Positions 31,030 to 40,978 of a DNA stretch of 64,000 nucleotides are shown one piece after another. Each line of letters begins with the position of its first letter. The stretch's first letter is position 1. This stretch comes from Rhodococcus sp. KRD162 (GTDB lineage Bacteria; Actinomycetota; Actinomycetes; Mycobacteriales; Mycobacteriaceae): the NCBI RefSeq assembly GCF_017168335.1, contig NZ_JABFAU010000011.1, positions 436,332 to 500,331 of the forward strand. The letters run 5' to 3'. The position numbers were made by a program, and so were the translations under genes. The notes under the pieces were generated by a model. That model saw only the letters and a program-made list of their open reading frames with translations, did no database searches and was not told the origin of the DNA.

Positions 31030-31667
31030 CAGAGACCGACGGACCCGACCGCGCCACCACCGATGACTCCGGCGGCCCCACCGGCTCTGCTGGGTCCGCC
31101 GGCTCCGCTGGCACCACCGGCTCCGCCGAGGAACTCGAACGCGCGGAGCGAACGGTGATGACCGAACTGGACCCCGGCGCGCGGGCCATGGTCGTGGCCG
31201 GACTGGTATTGGTCCTGCTCGTCACGTTCGCGCTGCCGCACGCCGGCTCCGCCAGCGGGTTCGACGTTCTCTCGGGCAGCGATGCGGCAGTCGCCGAATC
31301 GATTGCGCTGCCGTCGCGCATCTTCGTCGTGCTGGTGCTGACGTTCGGCGTGGTGATGTCGGTGCTGGCGCTCGTCACGCGAATATGGGCGTTGGCGTGG
31401 GCTGCACTTGCCGGGTGTGCGGTGTCCTCGGTGTACGGAATGCTCTCGATCTGGACGCGGCAGACCCTGCCGGACAACCTGCAGGGCGGCGGACCGGGTA
31501 TCGGCCTGATCATCGCGTGGATCGCCGTGATTGCGCTGACCTTCCACTGGCTCAAGGCCGTGTGGAACAAGACGAACTCGCAGCTCGCCGCTCAGGAGCA
31601 ACGCCGAATCGCGGCCGCGTCGGGCGAGCAGAAACTGCGCTTGTGGGACGGCCACTCGGCCCCGTAG
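31026..31667 (+). CDS. Conserved membrane protein (Rv2732c-like)
   Basis: A 213-residue protein conserved after miaB in mycobacteria and relatives. A Gly/Ser/Ala/Thr-rich tail (1-35) precedes four hydrophobic segments at about 55-72, 95-115, 122-140 and 155-175, and a basic helical C-terminus. The ATG at 31026 overlaps the miaB stop and has AGGA seven bases upstream. No family function known to me; it may be a membrane-anchored accessory factor. Confidence 0.85.
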   Translation: MTETDGPDRATTDDSGGPTGSAGSAGSAGTTGSAEELERAERTVMTELDPGARAMVVAGLVLVLLVTFALPHAGSASGFDVLSGSDAAVAESIALPSRIFVVLVLTFGVVMSVLALVTRIWALAWAALAGCAVSSVYGMLSIWTRQTLPDNLQGGGPGIGLIIAWIAVIALTFHWLKAVWNKTNSQLAAQEQRRIAAASGEQKLRLWDGHSAP

Positions 31668-31692
31668 GTCCGAGCGGTCGCCCCACCGCCGG

Positions 31693-33198
31693 TCACAGTT
31701 CGTCGACGGCGCTCTCTGCTGCGTCTGCCCACTCGCGCCACTGCTGAGCCTGCGCCTGCGCGCGCTCGGCGTCCTTGGTTCTGCCCGCTGCCTTCGCCTT
31801 TGCAGCCTGATCCTCGAACTGGGATACCCGCTCGCGGAACTGAGCCGCACGGGCCACGGCCTCGGGATCCGAACGTCGCCACTGAGCTTCCACGGCGTCG
31901 TGGACGGATTTCTCGATCGCCCGCAGTTTTCCTTCGAGTTCCTGCATCTTCTCGCGAGGAACCTTGCCGATGGCATCCCACTTGTCCTGCAGGTCACGCA
32001 GGGCCGACCGTGCCGCGTCCAGGTCCTTGCTCGGATCTATGTGGGTCCTGGCCAGCAAGGCTTCCTTGGCCTCGGCGTTGCCCTCGAACTCGGCGTCCCG
32101 CTCGGACGCAGCGGCGTTGCGTGCCGAGAAGAACACGTCCTGCGCAGCCTTGAAGTTCTTCCAGAGGGCGTCGTCGGCATCGCGTGGTGCCCGGCCCGAT
32201 GCTTTCCACTCGACGAGCAGATCGCGGAATGCTGCGGCGGTGGGGCCCCAGTCGGTGGACGAGGACAACGCCCGTGCTCGTTCGACGAGCTCCTCCTTGC
32301 GCGTTTTCGCAGCTCCACGTTCTCGATCGAGATCTGCGAAGTGCGCTCCGCGTCGCCGATTGAAGTTCTCCCGAGCCTTGGAGTACCGCTTCCACAGTGC
32401 ATCGTCGACCTTGCGATCGACCCCGCGGATCGTCTTCCATTCATCGAGGATTTCGCGCAGCCGATCTCCGGCCTGCTTCCACTGGGTCGACTCACCGCCG
32501 ATCTGTTCGGCCTCGGCCGCGAGGGCCTCCTTACGGGCGGTGTGCTCGGCTCGTTCGAGTTCCTTCTCCTTCTTGGCCACTGCTGCCGCGGCGTCGGAAT
32601 GCTCGACGACCGCATCGAGTCGCCGGGCGAGCAGCTCGAGGTCGCCGATCACCGCTGCGGTGGGCAAGCTCTCCAGCAACGAGGACGCGGCAGCCTTGGT
32701 CTTCTTCGCATCGCCCGTGCCGGAGGTCAGCCGTGCTTCGAGCAGACCGACCTCGGTGGCGAGATCGTCGTAGCGCCGACCGAAATGGGCGAGCCCTTCT
32801 GCCGCGTCGCCGGCCTGCCAGGATCCGATCTGCCGCTCGCCGTCGGCTGTCTTCACCCACGCGGTGCCGTCGTCGTCGACTCTGCCGAACTTGCTGGGAT
32901 CGCTCGCCGGGGCGACAGTCGGAATCGCGGTGGGGACGTGCGAGGGCGTCGGATGCGGCTTGGCCCCGATCGAACCACCCGGACGAGGAGAACCGACCCC
33001 ATGAGCACCGGGCCTGGGCCCGCCGCCGGGCTTCGGGCCACCGCCTGGCTTGGGTCCGTTGCCCGGCTTCGGGCCACCGCCGGGCTTGACGGGATCGGAC
33101 TGGGCGGGACTGGGCTCGGCCGCACCGGTGGTCTGCTGGGGTGCATCGGAGGACGCAGCCTCGGTAGGTGTGGGGGTACCGGCATTCGGGTCGGTCAT
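31693..33198 (-). CDS. DUF349 domain protein with Pro/Gly repeat N-terminus (Rv2731-like)
   Basis: A 501-residue protein. The N-terminal 100 residues are disordered, with tandem [12 protein letters not shown] repeats (about 38-62). From about 100 on it is nearly all charged helix, with at least three DUF349 repeats marked by spaced Trp residues ([39 protein letters not shown]). Long coiled-coil form suggests a structural or RNA/DNA-associated role; E. coli YicC-adjacent DUF349 proteins give little help. GAGGAAC precedes the ATG. It lies antiparallel to its neighbours. Confidence 0.85.
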   Translation of the reverse strand: MTDPNAGTPTPTEAASSDAPQQTTGAAEPSPAQSDPVKPGGGPKPGNGPKPGGGPKPGGGPRPGAHGVGSPRPGGSIGAKPHPTPSHVPTAIPTVAPASDPSKFGRVDDDGTAWVKTADGERQIGSWQAGDAAEGLAHFGRRYDDLATEVGLLEARLTSGTGDAKKTKAAASSLLESLPTAAVIGDLELLARRLDAVVEHSDAAAAVAKKEKELERAEHTARKEALAAEAEQIGGESTQWKQAGDRLREILDEWKTIRGVDRKVDDALWKRYSKARENFNRRRGAHFADLDRERGAAKTRKEELVERARALSSSTDWGPTAAAFRDLLVEWKASGRAPRDADDALWKNFKAAQDVFFSARNAAASERDAEFEGNAEAKEALLARTHIDPSKDLDAARSALRDLQDKWDAIGKVPREKMQELEGKLRAIEKSVHDAVEAQWRRSDPEAVARAAQFRERVSQFEDQAAKAKAAGRTKDAERAQAQAQQWREWADAAESAVDEL

Positions 33199-33233
33199 TG
33201 TTCCTCATCTCTGCCGCGCGTCACGGCTGCCTT

Positions 33234-33245
33234 AGATCGCGATCT
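33234..33245. promoter_or_regulatory. 12-bp palindrome AGATCGCGATCT in a divergent promoter region
   Basis: A perfect palindrome upstream of both the DUF349 gene and the dioxygenase-like gene. Two copies of ACCATTGAA (33250-33258 and 33278-33286) follow 28 bp apart. A protein-binding site is possible. Confidence 0.35.
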
Positions 33246-33337
33246 GGACACCATTGAACTCGGTGACGACCGATCGGACCATTGAAACAGCTCAGACGCC
33301 TCGACGTGGACTCGTCCGGCCAACTCGTGTCACCGGC

Positions 33338-33343
33338 TAGCGT
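33338..33343 (+). promoter_or_regulatory. -10 box (TAGCGT) of the Rv2728c-like gene
   Basis: TAGCGT is seven bases before the GTG at 33351, leaderless geometry; supports that start over one 23 codons upstream. Confidence 0.45.
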
Positions 33344-33350
33344 GGTCTTC

Positions 33351-34073
33351 GTGTTTCGTGTCGCGGCCCTGGCGCCCACCCCACCGCTTCTCGTACCCGA
33401 ACTGGCCGGTGCCCGTGCTCCCCAGACGGAGGACCTTCGGACCGCTGCCGTGGCCGCGGTGAGGGCGCTGACGTCGGAGACAGACCGGTGGCTTGCCATC
33501 GGTGTCGACGATGCCGAAGGCCACTACGACGAGACCACGGTCGGGACCCTGCGCGGCTACGGCGTCGACGTGCCGGTGAGTCTGTCCGGCGGCAGCACGT
33601 CCACGGTTCCGGACCCCGAACTGCCGCTGGCCGTGTTGATCGCCGGCTGGCTACGCGGTGCCGCCGCCCCGGAGTCCGCGGTCGAGGTCCGTACGGTCCC
33701 CGCGACCGCGGACCCTCGGTGGTGCGCGCAGTTCGGAGCCCAACTGCGGCGTGAGCTCGACGCATCGGAGCAGCGCTGGGGTGTCCTGGTGCTGGCAGAC
33801 GGGGCGAACACGCTGACAGCGAAGGCTCCAGGAGCCTTCGACGAGCGAGCCGAACAACTCCAGCAGGGGATCGACGATGCCCTGACTGCAGCCGAGGTCG
33901 ACTCGTTGGCGGCACTCGATTCGGACCTGTGCGCGGCCCTCGGGGTCGGCGGCAGAGCGGCATGGCAGGTGTTGGCCGGTGTGGTCGGTGCCGACGCGAT
34001 GGCGACGACGGAGCTCTACCGAGGTGCTCCGTTCGGCGTCGGGTACTTCGTCGGAAGCTGGTCTCGTGCCTGA
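33351..34073 (+). CDS. Class III extradiol dioxygenase LigB-like protein (Rv2728c-like)
   Basis: A 240-residue protein with the LigB-like pattern seen upstream of miaA in mycobacteria. [19 protein letters not shown] at the start resembles the metal-ligand strand of class III dioxygenases, but the second canonical His is not obvious, so enzymatic activity is uncertain. [25 protein letters not shown] and the C-terminal [15 protein letters not shown] are conserved-looking blocks. It overlaps miaA by eight bases, so the two are probably co-expressed. Confidence 0.78.
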   Translation: MFRVAALAPTPPLLVPELAGARAPQTEDLRTAAVAAVRALTSETDRWLAIGVDDAEGHYDETTVGTLRGYGVDVPVSLSGGSTSTVPDPELPLAVLIAGWLRGAAAPESAVEVRTVPATADPRWCAQFGAQLRRELDASEQRWGVLVLADGANTLTAKAPGAFDERAEQLQQGIDDALTAAEVDSLAALDSDLCAALGVGGRAAWQVLAGVVGADAMATTELYRGAPFGVGYFVGSWSRA

Positions 34074-35016
34074 GGGAACCGGAAACCCCGTGGCGGACCC
34101 GCGCGATTCGGCCACGACTCCCGTTGCGGTGATCGGGCCGACGGCGACGGGCAAGTCGGATCTCGCCCTCGATCTGGCCGAGGAACTCGGCGGCGAGATC
34201 GTCAACATCGACGCGATGCAGCAGTACCGGGGAATGGACATCGGTACCGCGAAACTGCCGGCCGCAGACCGTCGCGGCATCCCGCATCATCAACTCGATG
34301 TGCTCGAGGTCACCGATATCGCAACGGTTGCGCGCTATCAGGCGGCGGCCACAGTCGATGTCGAGGACATTCGATCCCGAGGGCTGCGGCCGATCATCGT
34401 CGGCGGCTCGATGATGTACGTGCAGTCGCTGCTCGACGAGTGGGCCTTCCCGGCGACGGATCCGGCCGTCCGGGCGAAATGGGAAGCGGTACTCGAACGC
34501 GATGGGGTGGACGAGATCCACCGTGCGTTGGGACTGGCCGATCCCGAGGCCGCCGCATCGATCCTGCCCACCGACGGCCGACGCATGGTCCGCGCTCTCG
34601 AAGTAGTGGAGCTGACCGGTCGACCGTTCGCCGCATCGGCTCCGAAAATCGGTGAACCTCGTTGGGGCACAATCATACTGGGCGTCGACCGCGATACCGT
34701 CGAACTGGACGAGCGAATCGACGCGCGCACCCGGCTCATGTTCGACACCGGCCTGCTCGACGAGGTCGAAGCGCTGCTGGAGCGTGGCCTGCGGGAGGGA
34801 GTCACCGCATCCCGGGCCATCGGGTACGCCCAGGCGCTCGACGTGTTGGCGGGGGAGTACGACATCGAGTACGCCCGTGAACGAACCTTCATCGGCACCA
34901 GGCGCTACGTGCGGCGTCAACGCTCCTGGTTTCGGAGGGACGACCGGGTGCGCTGGCTCGACGGAGCCTCACCGACGCTGACCTCGGATGCTCTGGCCGC
35001 ACTCGTCCCTCAGTAG
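34066..35016 (+). CDS. miaA: tRNA dimethylallyltransferase
   Basis: MiaA transfers dimethylallyl to A37 of tRNAs reading UNN codons, making the substrate of MiaB. Walker A GPTATGKS is at 24-31; [30 protein letters not shown] and [13 protein letters not shown] are the tRNA- and prenyl-binding blocks. The GTG at 34066 gives 316 residues with an eight-base overlap with the preceding gene; a GTG at 34090 is an alternative start. Its stop codon lies within the dapF -10 box. Confidence 0.96.
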   Translation: MPEGTGNPVADPRDSATTPVAVIGPTATGKSDLALDLAEELGGEIVNIDAMQQYRGMDIGTAKLPAADRRGIPHHQLDVLEVTDIATVARYQAAATVDVEDIRSRGLRPIIVGGSMMYVQSLLDEWAFPATDPAVRAKWEAVLERDGVDEIHRALGLADPEAAASILPTDGRRMVRALEVVELTGRPFAASAPKIGEPRWGTIILGVDRDTVELDERIDARTRLMFDTGLLDEVEALLERGLREGVTASRAIGYAQALDVLAGEYDIEYARERTFIGTRRYVRRQRSWFRRDDRVRWLDGASPTLTSDALAALVPQ

Positions 35017-35019
35017 ACT
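35014..35019 (+). promoter_or_regulatory. -10 box (TAGACT) of dapF, overlapping the miaA stop
   Basis: TAGACT begins with the miaA TAG stop and lies six bases before the dapF ATG, leaderless geometry. Confidence 0.5.
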
Positions 35020-35025
35020 CGCCGC

Positions 35026-35895
35026 ATGGACTTCGTCAAAGGTCACGGGACCCAGAACGACTTCGTCGTACTGCCGGATCCGGCAGCCGAGCTCGAGCTC
35101 ACCAAGTCGGCGGTCGCCGTGCTGTGCGATCGACGCCAGGGCATCGGTGCCGACGGTGTCCTGCGGGTCGCCAGGGCCGGAGTGCTGCGCGATGCAGGCG
35201 TGCTCGATCGCATTCCCGCGGGAATCGAGCCCGAGGACTGGTTCATGGACTACCGCAACGGTGACGGCACCATCGCCGAGATGTGTGGCAACGGTGTCCG
35301 CGTGTTCGCACACTATCTGCGCGTGCACGACCTGGAGCAACGCGATCAGTTCGTGGTGGGTTCGCGCGCCGGGGCACGCGCGGTGACGGTGCACTCCTTC
35401 GACGAGACGAACGCCGATGTGACCGTCGCGATGGGCGAGGTGACGCTGATGGGTTCGAGCTCGGTCTCGATCGCGGGTCGGTCCTTCGACGGTGTCGGGA
35501 TCGATGTCGGCAATCCACACCTGGCCTGCGTCGACGGTGCATCGACTCGTGCCTCGCTTCGAACCCTCGATTTCTCCGCCCCACCCACGTTGGACGCCGA
35601 GTTCTTTCCGCACGGCGCGAATGTCGAGATTCTGACCAGGCTGGACGACGGAGGAGTCGAGATGCGGGTGTTCGAGCGGGGCGTCGGCGAGACGCGATCG
35701 TGCGGCACCGGCACCGTGGCCGCGGCGGCCGCCGCGTTGTCCTACGAGGGCCTCGAGACCGGTGAGGTGAGCGTCGGTGTGCTCGGCGGCAGGGTACGGG
35801 TGAACATCGATCATGTCGGTGCCACCTTGCGCGGTCCGTCGGTCCTGCTGGCCCGCGGGGAGATCGACGAGCGGTGGTTCGCGGCCCAGTCCTGA
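35026..35895 (+). CDS. dapF: Diaminopimelate epimerase
   Basis: Converts LL- to meso-diaminopimelate for peptidoglycan and lysine. The 289-residue protein has both catalytic cysteines: C87 in EMCGNGVR and C226 in [27 protein letters not shown] at the N-terminus is the other hallmark. Its start nine bases after miaA follows a TAGACT box, so it may have its own leaderless mRNA in addition to read-through. The neighbouring hflX follows as in M. tuberculosis. Confidence 0.97.
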   Translation: MDFVKGHGTQNDFVVLPDPAAELELTKSAVAVLCDRRQGIGADGVLRVARAGVLRDAGVLDRIPAGIEPEDWFMDYRNGDGTIAEMCGNGVRVFAHYLRVHDLEQRDQFVVGSRAGARAVTVHSFDETNADVTVAMGEVTLMGSSSVSIAGRSFDGVGIDVGNPHLACVDGASTRASLRTLDFSAPPTLDAEFFPHGANVEILTRLDDGGVEMRVFERGVGETRSCGTGTVAAAAAALSYEGLETGEVSVGVLGGRVRVNIDHVGATLRGPSVLLARGEIDERWFAAQS

Positions 35896-35953
35896 GGCTC
35901 GAACGGAAAACTCGCGTGCATACGCTGGGTTTTTCGTGGATCATGGGTGATGT

Positions 35954-37495
35954 ATGACGAACTCACATGAAACATCCCCTGCGGGCGAACCGGTCGAGAA
36001 GAGCATCGACGATTCATCCGACACCGCATCTGCGTGGACCCGCGAGGAGTCCGACGCATGGTCGAGGCGGTTGGCCCGGTCCCCACTCAACGACGAGGAC
36101 TCACCGTCCTCGGGTGATATGCAACTCGAAGACCGCACGGCGCTGCGCCGAGTTGCCGGTCTGTCCACCGAGCTCACCGACGTCACCGAGGTCGAATACC
36201 GACAGCTGCGTCTCGAACGCGTCGTCCTGGTCGGTGTCTGGACCACGGGCACTGCGGCGCAGGCCGAATCCAGCATGACCGAACTGGCGGCACTGGCCGA
36301 GACCGCAGGCTCGGAGGTGCTCGAAGCGTTGATGCAGCGGCGCGACAAGCCCGATGCTGCCACCTACATCGGTTCCGGTAAGGCCAGAGAGGTGCGCGAC
36401 ATCGTGCTCGCGACCGGTGCCGACACGGTGATCTGCGACGGCGAACTGACCCCTGCCCAGCTCAACGCGCTGGAGAAGGTCGTCAAGGTCAAGGTCATCG
36501 ACCGCACCGCATTGATTCTCGACATCTTTGCTCAGCATGCGACCTCGCGAGAGGGCAAGGCGCAGGTTGCTTTCGCGCAGATGGAGTACATGTTGCCCAG
36601 GCTGCGCGGCTGGGGCGAATCGATGTCGCGGCAGGCCGGTGGCCGTGCGGGCAGCAATGGCGGCGTCGGTCTGCGTGGACCGGGTGAAACGAAGATCGAA
36701 ACCGACCGCCGGCGCATCCGCGAGCGCATGGCCAAGCTGCGCCGCGAGATCAAGGGCATGAAGCAGGCCCGCGACACGAAGCGGGAGCAGCGGCTCAGCG
36801 GTACGGTGCCGTCCATCGCGATCGTCGGTTACACCAACGCGGGCAAGTCGAGTCTGCTGAACGCGTTGACCGGATCCGGTGTGCTCGTTCAGAATGCGCT
36901 GTTCGCCACACTCGATCCCACGACCCGCAAGTCGACGCTCGAGGACGGGCGCGCGATTGTGCTGACCGACACCGTCGGCTTCGTCCGACACCTCCCGACC
37001 CAGTTGGTGGAGGCGTTCCGCTCGACGCTCGAGGAAGTCACCGATGCCGACCTGCTGTTGCACGTGGTCGACGGCTCCGATCCACTGCCGATCGATCAGA
37101 TCAAGGCCGTGCGTGAGGTGATCACCGACGTCGTGCGCGAGCAGGACGCGAAGATGCCGCCGGAGTTGTTGGTGGTCAACAAGATCGACGCCGCCGACCC
37201 GGTGCAGCTGACCCAGTTGCGTGGTGTGCTCGATGGTGCCCGGTTCGTCTCGGCCAAGACCGGTGAGGGCATCGACGAGTTGCGCGATCACCTCGGAGAG
37301 ATCCTGTCCGAGCCCGACGTGTTGGTCGACGTGCTGGTGCCCTACACCCGCGGTGATCTGGTCGCTCGCATTCACACCGACGGCAGAATCGTGCAGTCCA
37401 CGCACGAGGAGGACGGCACGCGGGTCGAAGCTCGGGTGCCGCAGTCGCTCGCGGCGGCGCTCGTCGAGTTCACGGCCGCCGTTCCCAGCGCCTGA
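35954..37495 (+). CDS. hflX: Ribosome-associated GTPase HflX
   Basis: A 513-residue GTPase that splits stalled 70S ribosomes under stress. It has an N-terminal HflX domain (about 90-210), a Gly-rich linker (GRAGSNGGVGLRGPGETKIE), a coiled arm (KLRREIKGMKQARD), then the G domain: G1 GYTNAGKSS starting at 292, G3 DTVGFVRHLP and G4 NKID. The first 75 residues are acidic and disordered. It lies 58 bp after dapF. Mycobacterial homologues contribute to macrolide tolerance; that role here is inference. Confidence 0.95.
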   Translation: MTNSHETSPAGEPVEKSIDDSSDTASAWTREESDAWSRRLARSPLNDEDSPSSGDMQLEDRTALRRVAGLSTELTDVTEVEYRQLRLERVVLVGVWTTGTAAQAESSMTELAALAETAGSEVLEALMQRRDKPDAATYIGSGKAREVRDIVLATGADTVICDGELTPAQLNALEKVVKVKVIDRTALILDIFAQHATSREGKAQVAFAQMEYMLPRLRGWGESMSRQAGGRAGSNGGVGLRGPGETKIETDRRRIRERMAKLRREIKGMKQARDTKREQRLSGTVPSIAIVGYTNAGKSSLLNALTGSGVLVQNALFATLDPTTRKSTLEDGRAIVLTDTVGFVRHLPTQLVEAFRSTLEEVTDADLLLHVVDGSDPLPIDQIKAVREVITDVVREQDAKMPPELLVVNKIDAADPVQLTQLRGVLDGARFVSAKTGEGIDELRDHLGEILSEPDVLVDVLVPYTRGDLVARIHTDGRIVQSTHEEDGTRVEARVPQSLAAALVEFTAAVPSA

Positions 37496-37500
37496 ATTCG

Positions 37501-38607
37501 ATGAGGCCACGGGTCGTGGTGCGTGGTGCCGCCGCGTCCGTGTTCGCCACTGCCCTCGCGTTCGTCCCTGCCCTCGCGTTCGCCGGAATCGCCCTCGCCG
37601 CGCCTGTCGACACCGAAACATATTGTCGGCCGGCAGATCCCGGCCTCTCCGAACTGTCCGGACTGACCTCGATCGACGGGGTTCTCTATGCGATCGGAGA
37701 CAGCGGTTCAGATGACCGCGTCGCTGAACTCGATGGGAACTGCGCCGTCGAGCGATGGATCGACGTTCCCGTCGACCCGTACGACGTCGAGGACCTGACC
37801 TCGTACGACGGTTCGCTGTGGTTGGCCGATATCGGCGACAATCAGATGCGTCGCGACACAGTGGCATTGACGCGAATGGACCCGGTGACCGGTGCGGGTG
37901 AACTGCACCGACTGACGTACCCCGACGGCGCGCACGACGCCGAGACGATACTGATCGAGCCGGGCGGCAGGCCGGTGATCGTCACCAAGGAATTCTCGGG
38001 CGTCAGCGGGGTGTACGTCCCGGCAGGCGACGAATCCGTCGCCGATCTGGACAGCCCCGGGCCGACGCCGCTGCGGAGGGTCGGCGAGATGGCGTTCACC
38101 GCAACCGACACCGTCGGCGGGCCGCCGTTCGTGGTCGGCTCGATTCTGGCGACCGGGGGAGCGGTGAGCGCGGACGGCACCGTCGCGGCGGTCCGCACCT
38201 ACACCGACGCATACCTGTTCCATCCGTCCGACGGAGACATCGCGGCCACGCTCGTGGACTCGACCTCGCCTCGGGCGGTGGTGGCGTTGCCCGATCAACC
38301 GCAGGGCGAGGCACTGGCGTTTCTGGACGACGGAAGCCTGCTCCTTGCGTCGGAGGCGGGCTTCGGTCCCGAGGACGGAACGCTTCCGCCCGTTCTGAAA
38401 ATCTCGGACGCCGAGTCCATGGACATTTCTGCGCCCGAACCTGCTGCTACAGAGTCGGTGTCGCCGACCACCGTGTCCGACAAGCCCGCGCAGACGCCGG
38501 CAGCGACGGACTCGGAATGGGGATTCCGAGCGGCCGTCGCTGCTGGGGTGGTGCTGATCGCCGGAGCGGTGGGATTCACCGTCCGGCGATCGAGGCGATC
38601 TGGCTAG
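37501..38607 (+). CDS. Secreted, C-terminally anchored beta-propeller-like protein
   Basis: A 368-residue exported protein. The signal peptide (about 1-34) ends ALAAP; the body (35-310) has repeated strand blocks such as YAIGDSGSDDRVAELD and DLTSYDGSLWLADIGDNQ, reminiscent of a beta-propeller. A Pro/Thr/Ser-rich stretch (about 315-345) precedes a membrane helix (about 345-362) and a basic end VRRSRRSG, placing the domain outside the cell. It starts five bases after hflX. Function unknown; cysteines 42 and 82 could pair. Confidence 0.8.
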   Translation: MRPRVVVRGAAASVFATALAFVPALAFAGIALAAPVDTETYCRPADPGLSELSGLTSIDGVLYAIGDSGSDDRVAELDGNCAVERWIDVPVDPYDVEDLTSYDGSLWLADIGDNQMRRDTVALTRMDPVTGAGELHRLTYPDGAHDAETILIEPGGRPVIVTKEFSGVSGVYVPAGDESVADLDSPGPTPLRRVGEMAFTATDTVGGPPFVVGSILATGGAVSADGTVAAVRTYTDAYLFHPSDGDIAATLVDSTSPRAVVALPDQPQGEALAFLDDGSLLLASEAGFGPEDGTLPPVLKISDAESMDISAPEPAATESVSPTTVSDKPAQTPAATDSEWGFRAAVAAGVVLIAGAVGFTVRRSRRSG

Positions 38608-38616
38608 CTGACCGAG

Positions 38617-38874
38617 TCAGGCGTCCAGATCGGCTTCGACGAGTGCGACCACTTTGTCGAGGGTGGCCTGGTCGTCACTGGTGACGGTGACTTCGGTGCC
38701 CTTGGTGGCACCGAGGGTCATGATCATCAAGGCCGAACCTGCGTCCACCGGCTCCGAGTCGGCCACTGCGAGGGTCACGTCCACGCCGGCTTCGGTTACG
38801 GCGTCGGCGATCAGTGCTGCGGGACGAGCGTGCAGACCGATCGAGGATCCGACGGCGACTGTGGTGCTGGGCAT
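38617..38874 (-). CDS. ptsH: Phosphocarrier protein HPr
   Basis: An 85-residue PTS carrier. His15 in the GLHARPAA motif accepts phosphate from enzyme I and passes it to the FruA EIIA domain. A serine lies in the AGSALMIM segment (Ser47), the position of regulatory Ser46 in firmicutes; whether it is phosphorylated in actinobacteria is doubtful. AAGGAG precedes the ATG. It is the last gene of deoR-fruK-fruA-ptsH. Confidence 0.96.
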   Translation of the reverse strand: MPSTTVAVGSSIGLHARPAALIADAVTEAGVDVTLAVADSEPVDAGSALMIMTLGATKGTEVTVTSDDQATLDKVVALVEADLDA

Positions 38875-38917
38875 GTGGTGCTCCTTCGTAGTGGGTTCGT
38901 TGCGATGCTAGCGAGTG

Positions 38918-40969
38918 TCAGACGGTGACGAGTGCCGGATCGAGTTCGGCTTCGGTGGGGGAGTTCTTGCTCTTGACGAACTGCTTGGCCGAGACGACCA
39001 GGAACGCCGAGACGATGGTGCCGACAGCGAGAGACACGATGAACCACAGGATGTTCCCGATTGCAAAGAACACGAAGATTCCGCCGTGCGGTGCGCTGAG
39101 GGTGACGTTGAAGGCCATGATCATGGCCCCGGTGACTGCGCCGCCGGCCATCATCGACGGGATGACGCGGAACGGATCCGCTGCGGCGAAGGGGATCGCC
39201 CCTTCGGAGATGAACGCCGCACCCAGGAACCAGGCAGCCTTACCGTTCTCGCGCTCGGCTTCGGTGAACAGCCGCGAGCGAACGGTCGAGGCCAGAGCCA
39301 TGGCCAGCGGCGGCACCATACCGGCCGCCATGACTGCAGCCATGATGCGCAGCGACGCGGTGTCGGTGACCGACAGGCCCGCAGTAGCGAACGCATAGGC
39401 CGCCTTGTTGACCGGTCCGCCGAGGTCGAAGCACATCATCAGGCCGAGAATGATGCCGAGGATGATGACCGAGGAGCCGCTGAGTCCGTTGAGCCAGTCC
39501 GTCAATCCGCTGGTGATCGCGGCGAGCGGCTTGCCGAGCAGGAGGAACATGATCGCGCCGACGATGAGCGTTGCGAACAGCGGGATGATGACGACCGGCA
39601 TCAGGCCTCGCAGTACTGTGGGGATCTTCCACTTGCTGATCCACAGCGCGACGAAGCCGGCGATCAGACCACCGACGAGACCGCCGATGAAGCCTGCCCC
39701 CACCAGTACCGCGACTGCACCGGCGGTGAAACCCGGTGCCAGACCTGGTCTGTCGGCAATGGCATAGGAGATGTAGCCGGCCAGTGCGGGTACCAGGAAA
39801 CTGAACGACAGCGCGCCGATCTGGAAGAGCACGGCACCGAGGTATGCGGTGATTCCGCCGTCGGGCAGAGAGGTGATGGAGTTGTTGACGACGATGTCCT
39901 CGGCGACGCCGGAGATCTCGTAGCCACCGAGCAGGAATCCGAGAGCGATCAGTAGACCACCGGCGGCGACGAACGGGATCATGTAGCTGACGCCGGTCAG
40001 CAGAATCTGGCGGATGCGAGTGCCCCAGCCGAGCTCACCGGCCGAGTCGTTCGATTCGGCCGCGACGGCAGTACCGCCGACGCGGGCCGCGTCCGGGTTC
40101 AGCGCTGCGCGCAGTGCCTCGGTGACCATGACGTCGGGCTCGTTGATCGCACGCTTGACGCCCGAGGAGATGACGGGCTTGCCGGCGAAACGCTCGCGGC
40201 CCTTGACGCCCACGTCGGTGGCGAAGATGACTGCTTCGGCTCCGGCGATGATCGCGGGATCCAACGGCGTGCTGCCGCTCGAACCCTGCGTCTCCACGTG
40301 AACGGTGACTCCGGCGCGTTCACCTGCTGCGACGAGTGAGTCGGCAGCCATGTAGGTGTGGGCAATTCCGGTGGGGCAGGCGGTGACCGCCACGATGTGC
40401 TTGGGAGCCGACGACGCCTCGGCGGAGGTGTCGGGTGTGCTGTGCTTGGCGGTGGAGACCGGGGCCGCCGCGACGGGAGCCGCAACTGCAGGCTTGGTCG
40501 CAGGGTTGATGACGTCGTCGACGAGCGTGACGATCTCGGACGCCGAGGACGCGTTGCGCAGCGAGGCGACGAACTCGGGCTTGACCAGCGCGCGAGCCAG
40601 GCTGGACAGCAGCTTCATGTGAGCCGATCCGGCACCGGTAGGCGCGGCGATCAGGAACACCAGGTCTGCGGGGCCGTCGGGGGCTCCGAAATCGACCTTC
40701 GGATTCAGGCGGGCGAATCCGAGCGAGGCGGAGGTGACCGCTTCGGAGCGGCAATGCGGGATTGCGATGCCGCCGGGCAGTCCGGTCGCCGACTGCGCTT
40801 CGCGGGCCAGCGCGGCGTCGCGTAGTGCGTCGGTGTCGGTGGCGCGTCCCGCCGAAGCGAGTACACCCGCGAGGCGCTCGATGACCTGAGCTTTGGTTTC
40901 GCCGAGATCGGCGTCGAGAAGGATCAGATCCTCGGCGATGACCGGCTGATCTGCGGTGGGGGTTGACAT
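38918..40969 (-). CDS. fruA: Fructose PTS enzyme IIABC
   Basis: A 683-residue three-domain permease that imports fructose as fructose 1-phosphate. The EIIA domain has the phosphorylated His72 (GIAIPHCRSEAV); after an Ala/Pro/Ser-rich linker (about 155-190) the EIIB domain has Cys198 (VTACPTGIAHTYMAADSL); the EIIC domain with about eight to ten membrane helices fills residues 310-670. The order A-B-C in one chain is typical of actinobacterial FruA. It is followed by ptsH after 43 bp and preceded by fruK. Confidence 0.96.
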   Translation of the reverse strand: MSTPTADQPVIAEDLILLDADLGETKAQVIERLAGVLASAGRATDTDALRDAALAREAQSATGLPGGIAIPHCRSEAVTSASLGFARLNPKVDFGAPDGPADLVFLIAAPTGAGSAHMKLLSSLARALVKPEFVASLRNASSASEIVTLVDDVINPATKPAVAAPVAAAPVSTAKHSTPDTSAEASSAPKHIVAVTACPTGIAHTYMAADSLVAAGERAGVTVHVETQGSSGSTPLDPAIIAGAEAVIFATDVGVKGRERFAGKPVISSGVKRAINEPDVMVTEALRAALNPDAARVGGTAVAAESNDSAGELGWGTRIRQILLTGVSYMIPFVAAGGLLIALGFLLGGYEISGVAEDIVVNNSITSLPDGGITAYLGAVLFQIGALSFSFLVPALAGYISYAIADRPGLAPGFTAGAVAVLVGAGFIGGLVGGLIAGFVALWISKWKIPTVLRGLMPVVIIPLFATLIVGAIMFLLLGKPLAAITSGLTDWLNGLSGSSVIILGIILGLMMCFDLGGPVNKAAYAFATAGLSVTDTASLRIMAAVMAAGMVPPLAMALASTVRSRLFTEAERENGKAAWFLGAAFISEGAIPFAAADPFRVIPSMMAGGAVTGAMIMAFNVTLSAPHGGIFVFFAIGNILWFIVSLAVGTIVSAFLVVSAKQFVKSKNSPTEAELDPALVTV

Positions 40970-40978
40970 TTCAGACTC

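Noticed and set aside
36101..37867. 588-codon open frame antisense to hflX
   Set aside because: High-GC shadow frame with His/Arg/Gln-rich composition and no motif; hflX on the plus strand is clear.
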